A DNA stretch of 14,176 nucleotides from Coemansia sp. RSA 922 (taxonomy: Eukaryota > Kickxellomycota > Kickxellomycetes > Kickxellales > Kickxellaceae), in NCBI GenBank assembly GCA_027577415.1, contig JANBQS010000641.1:1-14176 (forward strand). The letters are read 5' to 3'. The notes below the pieces were generated by a model. It was not told the origin of the DNA. It searched no databases and saw only the letters and a list, made by a program, of their open reading frames with translations. Positions 1 to 6,485 of this stretch are shown here, one piece after another. A program made the position numbers and the translations under genes. The first letter of the stretch is position 1. Every line of letters starts with the position of its first letter.

Positions 1-95
1 CATACGTCATCCGACAAAGTCTCGATTAGATTGCGCTTCCACCTTTTGCGCGCTTCCCACTGCTGGGCCGTTGTTGCCATTGCTGGCTGTGGCAT
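1..95 (-). CDS. Possible first coding exon of an unidentified gene, running off the left edge
   Basis: On the minus strand an ATG at 95-93 opens a frame that stays open to the window edge, 31 codons. The peptide begins MPQPAMATTAQQWEARKRWK and continues with a mixed, coding-like composition. The nearest upstream in-frame stop is a TAG about 70 nt before the ATG. The last bases on this strand read GAC followed by GTATG, which could be a 5' splice site just inside the window, so the exon might end near position 6. I do not recognise the protein. It would be transcribed divergently from the TilS-like gene, sharing the spacer between them. The frame is too short to prove it is coding. Confidence 0.35.
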   Translation of the reverse strand, partial: MPQPAMATTAQQWEARKRWKRNLIETLSDDV

Positions 96-565
96 TGCAG
101 TGTTTAGCAAATTATAATTAAGTCGAAGCACTGACGCGGGTGTATTTAGCACATGTTTCTAGAACTGATGCTGTCGATGTAGACGTGTGCAAATACCTCA
201 TTTTTCCGAAGATGTAAGCTGTGCTGAATAAACTGTCGTTCAAGATATAGCTTCTCCCACGTCCAGCCAATTATTGATTGACTATTGTTGTCACTTTCGA
301 TTGTTTGCCCTTCAAAGCACCAACGCTGTCTTATACCTACCATGAAACCCCCTTGCTACTTTAGCAAGCGAGATTGCCATGATTACTAACAATTTTGTAT
401 TGAAAAGGCGTGTTTTGTTCTTGTAGTCATCAAAGCTCATAAGTGCATAAACTGGTGCAAATAATGGAGTCTGGCTTTTATTTTTTTTTTTTTCAATGTG
501 TTAGCTCGAATTATATGTGCATAACATATTTAATCATCTCATTAATTTAAGCTTTCGTTCTTGTA
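96..565. promoter_or_regulatory. AT-rich spacer, probable divergent promoter region
   Basis: This 470-base stretch holds no convincing gene. It is AT-rich and contains a run of 13 T at 481-493 plus several TA-rich patches between 500 and 550. A 65-codon minus-strand frame at 146-343 has no recognisable homology. If the left-edge exon is real, the spacer separates two divergent starts and would hold both promoters. I see no clear TATA box or named factor site. Confidence 0.35.
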
Positions 566-2155
566 ATGGATGTAACAAGACAGGCAGTGACTCATGTGCG
601 GAGTATCCTAGAGCGGCTGCACTTAGCCGACAGTAAACTATGTACGTAGATCCATATTTCTGCGTTTAACCGATTTTGGTCTCTAAAAATATGCTTGATA
701 TTCTAATTGGATGCACTTTGATTATCGATGCATGTAGTGTTAGCTATTTCGGGAGGCGCCGATAGCATGGCGCTTGCCTATGCCGTCAGCCGCGCAGTCG
801 GATCGAGCAAGTGCTACGCATTGACAGTCGATCATGGATTCCGACCAGAGAGCTCGCGTGAGGCCAAAGACGTGAGCCGTCTAATGCGCCACTTGGGTAT
901 CACTCACGAGATCCGACGACTGGATTGGGATAGCACTGGAAGCAGCAAGGATAGGATTACGAGTCTACCGCCTGTTCAGCGCTTGGAGGAAATTGCTCGA
1001 GAGCGCCGCTACGCCGAAATAGCCGACGTTTGCCACAAACACGGTATAGGGGCCGTGCTCACTGGCCACCATGCGGGCGACCAAGCAGAGACATTTCTAC
1101 TTCGACTGCTGCGACAGAGTGGCGTATATGGCATGGCCGGAATGGCGCTGCAGACGCCTCTGACAGCTGCAGCCCCTATGGAATGGCCAAACACGACTAC
1201 ACCGGCTGTGATTGTACGGCCACTACTGCAGTTCAAAAAGGACGCTCTGTACGATATTTGTAAGACACAGGGTATTCGCTGGCATGAAGATGCAAGCAAC
1301 AAGGATTCGCGGTTCAGACGGAATCAACTGCGACAGGTTATAACCGCTAGGAGCAGAGATCCAAAGTCACCGTTCAATGTCGACTCCCTGTTGCGTATGT
1401 GTGATATTATGCAGGGACACCGGGAGTATATTAACCAGGAGGTAGGGCGACATTTAGCCGGTAGCGCTAAATTTGACACGTCATCGGGAACCGTCGAGCT
1501 AGTGGCGACAGATGATGGTAAGGGTGGGCTTCCACTGTGGGCGGCCAATGCTGCTGTGCGCGAGCGTGTGCTGGCCGAGGTGGTGAGCTGGGTCAATTGT
1601 AAGGGACACCCGCCAGAGCTGGCTCATCTGCAGCAATTCAGCAGGGCGCTTGATAGCTATTACCGGCAGCCAAGCGTAGCCGGACCAGTGTCTGCCGCTG
1701 GCGTGACGGTGATTCCCCCAAGCTCAAGACATGGATGGCTGTTCTGTCGCCAAGCGCCGCGTCCGGGCGAAATTGAGCCTCATGAGGGGCTCGCACTGGG
1801 CTCATCTGTGGTGTGGGACAAACGGCTCATTATCAGCGCCAGTTGGCCGGGGAATCAGTCGGCAGGTTCAGTCACTTGGGGCTTATATTCGCTGGATGAC
1901 GCCATGCGGCGCTGGCATGGCCAGATCTCCGAACATCGCAATCAGCTTAAGCGCGCACGCAAGCGCCTCGAGCCGCACATGGTGCAAGTCACGCAGCCAG
2001 TAGTTTGCATTCGGATTGCAGACGCAGGTGGCGCACAGACTTACCCCGTCCTGGCCTTGGGCCACATACTTGAGAGTAGGCCAGCCTCAGGCATCGCCAT
2101 CGCCATTCGGGTGCCTGGTAAAGTGGGGTCGGCCGCGAGCGAGATTGTGCGCTGA
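566..2155 (+). CDS. tilS: tRNA(Ile)-lysidine synthase homologue (TilS family), two exons
   Basis: TilS is an N-type PP-loop ATPase that joins lysine to C34 of tRNA-Ile(CAU), so that the tRNA reads AUA. Exons are 566-641 and 738-2155, giving 497 residues. The splice creates K-LLLAISGGADSMAL with the PP-loop SGGADS at residues 30-35. Further family signatures follow: VDHGFRPESSREA, ARERRYAEIADV, GHHAGDQAETFLLRLLRQSG (about 135-154), and a segment from VRPLLQFKKDAL to EDASNKDSRFRRNQLR. The ATG at 728 is rejected as the start because it lies in the intron; an in-frame stop at 548 precedes the chosen ATG. The conserved HHxDDQ motif reads HHAGDQ, with Gly139 for the first Asp. In a fungus the enzyme would be expected to act in mitochondria. 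The C-terminal half is poorly conserved, so its domain content is uncertain. Confidence 0.87.
642..737 (+). other. Intron of the TilS-like gene
   Basis: The donor is GTACGT at 642-647 and the acceptor is TGTAG ending at 737, giving 96 nt in phase 1. A CTAAT branch-site match lies at 703-707, about 30 nt before the acceptor. Splicing restores a typical TilS N-terminus ahead of the PP-loop. Unspliced, the upstream frame stops at the TAG at 647-649. Confidence 0.82.
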
Positions 2156-2179
2156 TGCTGTGTGGGAAATGCACGCAAA

Positions 2180-2185
2180 TATAAG
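2180..2185 (+). promoter_or_regulatory. TATA-like element upstream of the cystathionine beta-synthase gene
   Basis: TATAAG lies in the 189-base spacer between the TilS-like stop and the CBS start, 160 nt before the ATG. It is followed by a long pyrimidine-rich stretch (about 2237-2326). This fits a compact fungal promoter, but the match is short and rests on position only. Confidence 0.25.
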
Positions 2186-2344
2186 CAACCCATGCGATTC
2201 TCACGCGCCCGCCCTTTCATCATCGAGGATGGGGCAACAGCTTCTTTTTCTTGCTTCCTCGCTTCTTTTGGTTTATCTCTCTTTTTGTCTCAATTGACTC
2301 TACTTTTTTTTCTTCTTCTGAATCACTGCAATTTCAGACGACAA

Positions 2345-4018
2345 ATGGCTGACCACGAAATGTCCTGCATGTGCGACGCGGCTCCGGGCAACCAGCCCCA
2401 CCGTCACCGCGAGCTGTACGTATCAGTTGTTGCCTGAGCTACTTGTAAAAGTCAACGCTAAGTGGATCTGCAAGTGGACTTGGAAGAGTAGAACTAAAAG
2501 TATAACTTTGCTGGCCGTTTCTGGTATGATTCATATTGTTCTTTTGTTTCCTATTGTAGACAGCCTGAGCCACCGATTCTGAACAGCATCTTGGATCATA
2601 TCGGCAACACGCCTCTAGTGCGGCTAAACAGGATCGCAAAGGCGGAGGGCCTTCAGTGCGAGCTGCTGGCCAAGTGCGAGTACTTTAACGCTGGCGGATC
2701 GGTCAAGGACCGCATCGCCCACCGTATCCTTGAGGAGGCTGAGATCGACGGTTTAATCAAGCCAGGATACACGATCATCGAGGCGACTTCGGGCAACACT
2801 GGCATTGGACTGGCTCTTGCCTGCGCGGTCAAGGGCTACAAGTGCATCATCACTCTCCCCGAGAAGATGTCGCAGGAGAAGGTCGATGTGCTGCGTGCTC
2901 TAGGCGCCCAGACCATTCGTACGCCCACTGAGGCTGCCTGGGACTCGCCGCAGTCGCATATCAGCGTTGCTAAGCGCTTGCATGCTGATATACCCAACTC
3001 TATGATCCTGGGCCAGTACACCAGCCCCTACAACCCGGTTGCGCACTACGATGGCACGGCTGAGGAGATTTTGCGGGCGTGTAACAACCAGCTCGACATG
3101 CTCGTTGTTGGCGCTGGCACGGGCGGAACGCTCACTGGCATTGCGCGCAAGATCAAGGAGCGCTGCCCCGAGTGCCTTATCGTTGGCGTCGATCCCATTG
3201 GCTCGATCCTGGCTCAACCAGAGAGCCTCAACCAGCCCTCGTCAGGCATGTACCACGTTGAGGGGATCGGCTATGACTTTATTCCCGATACGCTGAATCG
3301 CTCGATTGTCGACCATTGGATCAAAATCACCGACAAGCCGTCGTTCACTATGGCTCGCCGGCTGATCCGCGAGGAGGGGCTCCTGTGTGGCGGATCCTCG
3401 GGCGGCGCCGTGTGGGCGGCTGTCGAGGCTGCGCGTAGCCTGGGCCCCGGAAAGCGCGTGGTGACGATCCTGCCCGACTCTGTGCGCAACTATATGAGCC
3501 GGTTCCTTAACGACGGGTGGATGGAGAACCACAGCTTCTTGGATTCGGACGAGGAGCTCCGCAAGCAAACCGAGCGCAATGCCCACTGGCACGGAGCGCG
3601 TGTCAAGGATCTGAACCTCAAGCGCGCCGTAGTCATCGAGATGAGCACGCCTGTACTCGATGCCGTCGAGCTGATGAAAGAAAACGGCTTTGACCAGCTC
3701 CCTGTCATCACAGCCCGGGGCATTCTGCGCGGCATTGTGACGCTGGGCAACGTCCTGTCGCTGGTCACTACGGGCCGCGTCACGTCTGATGCCAAGGTGG
3801 CCGATGTCATGTTCCGCTTCCAGACTGGCTCGTCTAAAAAGTTCCGTGAGATTACTCCGGAAACGCCCCTGGCTGAGCTCGAGCACTTTTTCGAGAACAA
3901 TATCGCTGGCATTGTTACTGAGCGACTTTCTATCGACGAGGACCGCGTGGCGTTCTTGCCGGTGCACGTCATTACCGCTGTGGATCTCCTTACACATCTC
4001 ATTTCCAAGAAGAACTGA
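2345..4018 (+). CDS. CYS4: Cystathionine beta-synthase, two exons
   Basis: This PLP enzyme condenses serine and homocysteine to cystathionine, the first step of transsulfuration, in the cytosol. Exons are 2345-2415 and 2560-4018, giving 509 residues. The fold-type II core is near-complete. It has GNTPLVRL (39-46), the PLP lysine K73 in NAGGSVKDR, the substrate loop TSGNTG (100-105), the phosphate loop GTGGT near 210, EGIGYDFIP, GGSSGG near 303 and LPDSVRNYMSRFLNDGWM. Two CBS (Bateman) domains follow at about 370-425 and 433-505, the part that regulates the enzyme in family members. The 24-residue N-terminus from exon 1 contains CMC and HRH. A CPEC motif sits near residue 226, where the human enzyme has its redox CXXC. 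Cysteine synthase is excluded by the Bateman domains and the high identity to CBS. Confidence 0.95.
2416..2559 (+). other. Intron of the cystathionine beta-synthase gene
   Basis: The donor is GTACGT at 2416-2421 and the acceptor is TTGTAG ending at 2559, giving 144 nt in phase 2. The join turns GAG CT|A CAG into E-L-Q and gives a continuous protein that leads into PPILNSILDHIGNTPLVRL. The same GTACGT donor is used in the TilS-like gene. I see no convincing branch-site match. Confidence 0.85.
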
Positions 4019-4180
4019 GGGGAAAAAAGAGTACTTTATCCATCATTAGCTATACTTATATTCTAAGAATACCATAAGTGCAATTTGGGGCTTGAAGCTG
4101 ATGTGGTTCCAAGTGGCAGTGGCCATCACTTGGTTAACAAACATGCTCAATTTATTTATTAACTTCAAGGCTCTAAAACC

Positions 4181-4879
4181 ATGAACGTCGTCCAGGAGAT
4201 CCGGCGTATAAACGAGAACGAGGCGCGACAAGGGTCATCAGGTGGCACTGCGTCGTGGCATGACGAGTACAAAGACAGTGCCTACATATTCGTTGGCGGG
4301 CTGCCGTTCGACCTCACCGAGGGCGATACAATCTGCGTGTTCTCACAATACGGCGAGATAGTCAACATCAACTTGGTTCGCGACAAGGAGACTGGCAAGT
4401 CGAAGGGCTATGCGTTTTTACAGTACGAGGACCAAAGGTCTACTATACTTGCTGTAGACAATCTTAATGGCGCCCAAGTATTGGGTCGCGTATTGCGCGT
4501 GGACCATGTTAAAGGGTATAGACAGCCCAAGGGCGAGGAGTTGGCGGTGGAGCGGGTTATGAATGCGGCACCAGCGCCGGTACAGGCCGAACAGGAAGCG
4601 GAGGATGATGAAGTGCTGATGCAGAGGGCGGGTATTGACCCCGAGGATCCTATGGCCAGCTATTACTTGGACAAGTATAAGCGTCGGCTAAAGAAGGAAG
4701 GCAAGCGGGAGGAAGGAAGTAAAGAACGCCGTCATCATCGGGGAAAGAAGCGCGAGAGTCGGCGACACAGGCATAAGGAGACCGAGGAATTGGAGGCTGG
4801 ACAGGTCAAAGGCGAGCGTTCTGCTCGGTCGTCGCGACAATTGTCAACTAAGAATCGCACCAGGTCGCGGTCACCCTAG
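4181..4879 (+). CDS. IST3: Ist3/Snu17-RBMX2 family RNA-binding protein of the RES complex
   Basis: The 232-residue, single-exon protein is the RRM subunit of the RES (retention and splicing) complex, which joins the activated spliceosome with Bud13 and Pml1. The N-terminus has the family lead-in MNVVQEIRRINENEAR and SWHDEYKDSA. One RRM spans about 34-112, with RNP2 IFVGGL (36-41) and RNP1 KGYAFLQY (75-82). The stretches LTEGDTICVFSQYGEIVNIN and DQRSTILAVDNLNG, and RVDHV after the RRM, are diagnostic for RBMX2/Ist3 rather than for a generic RRM protein. An acidic patch follows, with AGIDPEDPMASYYLDKYKRR. The tail is long, basic and Arg/Ser-rich, ending TRSRSP. This tail is longer than I would expect for the budding-yeast protein and resembles animal RBMX2. 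The gene starts 162 bases after the CBS stop on the same strand. Confidence 0.92.
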   Translation: MNVVQEIRRINENEARQGSSGGTASWHDEYKDSAYIFVGGLPFDLTEGDTICVFSQYGEIVNINLVRDKETGKSKGYAFLQYEDQRSTILAVDNLNGAQVLGRVLRVDHVKGYRQPKGEELAVERVMNAAPAPVQAEQEAEDDEVLMQRAGIDPEDPMASYYLDKYKRRLKKEGKREEGSKERRHHRGKKRESRRHRHKETEELEAGQVKGERSARSSRQLSTKNRTRSRSP

Positions 4880-5258
4880 CCCACGAGATCTCTTTAGATC
4901 TGCGTTTGACATGTGTTCCATGTCTGTGCCTTGATAGATAAGTCATATGACTACATTTCTCCAGGACGACCTGGTGATGAATGTTGCTGGCCTTTTCCCT
5001 TTTAAATGGGCCTGGGCCGTTTGTAATAAGACCTCTCTTTCGTCACTGAGTATCTTTTTAAAACTTTCAACGTCAATCAGCTCCAATCGCAGCCACATCG
5101 ATTGCCCCACTATTCTCACGGCAAGTGCGTCCAACGACATCTGGCCCTAGTACTTTTTTTTTATCCCCACACGACTTTCGGCGCCCCTTGGCTGTTCATC
5201 TCAATCTCTGTATTTTTTTTAGTTGTTGGTGCTATAGAAGGAGCATATTTTGAAACTC
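4880..5258 (+). promoter_or_regulatory. Spacer upstream of the uridine-kinase-like gene
   Basis: This 379-base spacer has no supported gene; the short frames in it lack recognisable domains. It has T-runs near 5152-5162 and 5213-5220. The second is followed directly by AG, like a 3' splice site, about 37 nt before the ATG at 5259. I could not pair it with a strong donor. Base composition shifts to GC-richer around 5259, consistent with coding sequence beginning there. Confidence 0.35.
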
Positions 5259-6053
5259 ATGGCAGCGCCTCGGTTCAGGGTCCACTCGGACTGCGTAATA
5301 AACTCACCAGCAGTCGTGCCGTTTAGAGTAGATACTCGCCGAGAAGGCGAAGAAACAATGGTAGCCAAGGCTGCGCATAACGAAAGACAGCCGATGTTTA
5401 TTGGCATTGGCGGCGGCCGCGGCGCAGGAAAGGAGTTTACCTGCCGCTATATCATAGACAAGGTTCGCGAGCGTGGGTACGGCGAGCTGGCAGAGCGGGT
5501 GGTACATTTGCACTTGGACGACTTTCACCGCGAGCTGTCGCAGGAAGACCAAGTGTTGCTTGAGACGGGCAAGACCGAGATCAACTTTGACCATCCAGAG
5601 GCATTTGACTTTGAGCTGTTGGAAAACGTCCTCCAGCATCTCCGAGCGGGAGAGCCAGTCGATGTACCCCGGTGGGACTGCGCGCAGAAACGTAGAACTG
5701 GCGTGCGGCGGATAGAGTGTCAGCCGCGCGTGGTCCTCGTCGAAGGCATCTTGGTGCTGTTTGTAAAGGAGGTGCGCGGGTTCATGGATATGCAAGTATT
5801 TGTTGACGTGGATAGCGATACGAGGCTGGGGCGCCAGGTGCGCGCTATGATCAAGGCTGCGGGCGGCGACGCCGATCACACTGGGCTGAAGCGGTTCCTT
5901 GATAACTATCTGTTTATGGCCAAGCCGTCGTTCGAAGAGTTTATCTGGCCGACAAAGCGCTGGGCTGACGTCATAATACCAAAGGGAGATCGAAACAATG
6001 TCGCCATTGAGCTTATTGCTCAGCGCCTGATCGATTTGGGCCACGAGTCTTGA
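5259..6053 (+). CDS. Uridine-kinase-like P-loop protein with altered Walker A
   Basis: The protein has 264 residues if it starts at 5259. The alternative ATG at 5358, with A at -3 and G at +4, gives 231 residues and a more usual kinase N-terminus. Family signatures of the uridine kinase/phosphoribulokinase group are in order: LHLDDFHREL, FDHPEAFDFELL, VPRWDCAQKRRTG, VVLVEGILVLF, VDVDSDTRLGRQVR and, near the end, KPSFEEFIWPTKRWADVIIP. The P-loop reads GGGRGAGKE (51-59), so Lys58 is followed by Glu where Ser or Thr normally binds Mg-ATP. The usual YDF..HSR substrate loop is replaced by WDCAQKRR. There is no uracil phosphoribosyltransferase domain as in fungal Urk1, so this is not the standard uridine kinase. 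It may use another substrate or lack kinase activity. Family assignment is firm; function is not. Confidence 0.8.
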   Translation: MAAPRFRVHSDCVINSPAVVPFRVDTRREGEETMVAKAAHNERQPMFIGIGGGRGAGKEFTCRYIIDKVRERGYGELAERVVHLHLDDFHRELSQEDQVLLETGKTEINFDHPEAFDFELLENVLQHLRAGEPVDVPRWDCAQKRRTGVRRIECQPRVVLVEGILVLFVKEVRGFMDMQVFVDVDSDTRLGRQVRAMIKAAGGDADHTGLKRFLDNYLFMAKPSFEEFIWPTKRWADVIIPKGDRNNVAIELIAQRLIDLGHES

Positions 6054-6485
6054 ATATAGAGCGGCAATATTTGTCATTTATTTTTTTCAGCATAAACTTC
6101 TTTAGATATACGGACTGACATGCAACAGCCAATCATGTCTGACGAATCATTACTCACAAGGAACTGCTGGTGAGTAAGAGAGCAGTAAACTTGGATGTAT
6201 ACTTGGCACTACTGCCACAAGAAGGGACGGAGCCGCTATGTCGGAGAGGGGAGGGAAGGCCTGGGCCGTGCCACAATGCCTCTTGGGTGGCGGTGGTTCC
6301 GTGCTCACGTGGCTGGCAGTAGAACTCGCGTCCCTCTCCGAGTTTGGATCTGCGCCAGTCGTTTTGTCGCTTTGCTTCCCGCCGCTCTTCTCTTTTTCTT
6401 TAACTAATTTCCCAGCGTTAGCTCTTTTATTCTTTTCTTTTTATTTTTTTTTTTTATTTCAGTCACTAATTCTTAAAGACTACAC
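6054..6485 (+). promoter_or_regulatory. Spacer and probable 5' UTR of CDC24
   Basis: This 432-base stretch has no protein gene I can support. It holds a probable first non-coding exon with a short uORF (from 6120), a candidate intron (6170-6462) and a strong pyrimidine tract just before the CDC24 start. The T-rich first part, about 6075-6090, probably serves as the 3' end of the kinase gene. If so, termination of one transcript and initiation of the next are within about 100 bases. Confidence 0.45.
6170..6462 (+). other. Candidate 5' UTR intron of CDC24
   Basis: A consensus donor GTGAGT (6170-6175) and an AACTAAT branch-site match (CTAAT at 6404-6408) are followed by a long T-rich tract and TTTCAG ending at 6462, giving 293 nt. 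The downstream exon has an in-frame TAA 12 bases before the CDC24 ATG, so the intron must be in the 5' UTR rather than join an upstream coding exon. All three splice signals are as good as those of the coding introns in this window. Confidence 0.5.

Noticed and set aside
146..343. Minus-strand frame of 65 codons in the left spacer
   Set aside because: It has no recognisable domain, no splice link to a neighbour that I could support, and lies in AT-rich spacer.
3242..3997. Minus-strand frame of 251 codons opposite the CBS gene
   Set aside because: It is fully antisense to a clearly conserved coding exon. Long antisense frames are expected with GC-rich third positions, and the translation has no recognisable domain.
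5304..6077. Minus-strand frame of 257 codons opposite the kinase-like gene
   Set aside because: It is antisense to conserved kinase-family motifs; the predicted peptide has no recognisable features.
6413..6414. Alternative acceptor CCCAG for the CDC24 leader intron
   Set aside because: It lies only about six bases from the CTAAT branch match, too close for normal splicing, and it does not open a coding path into CDC24.
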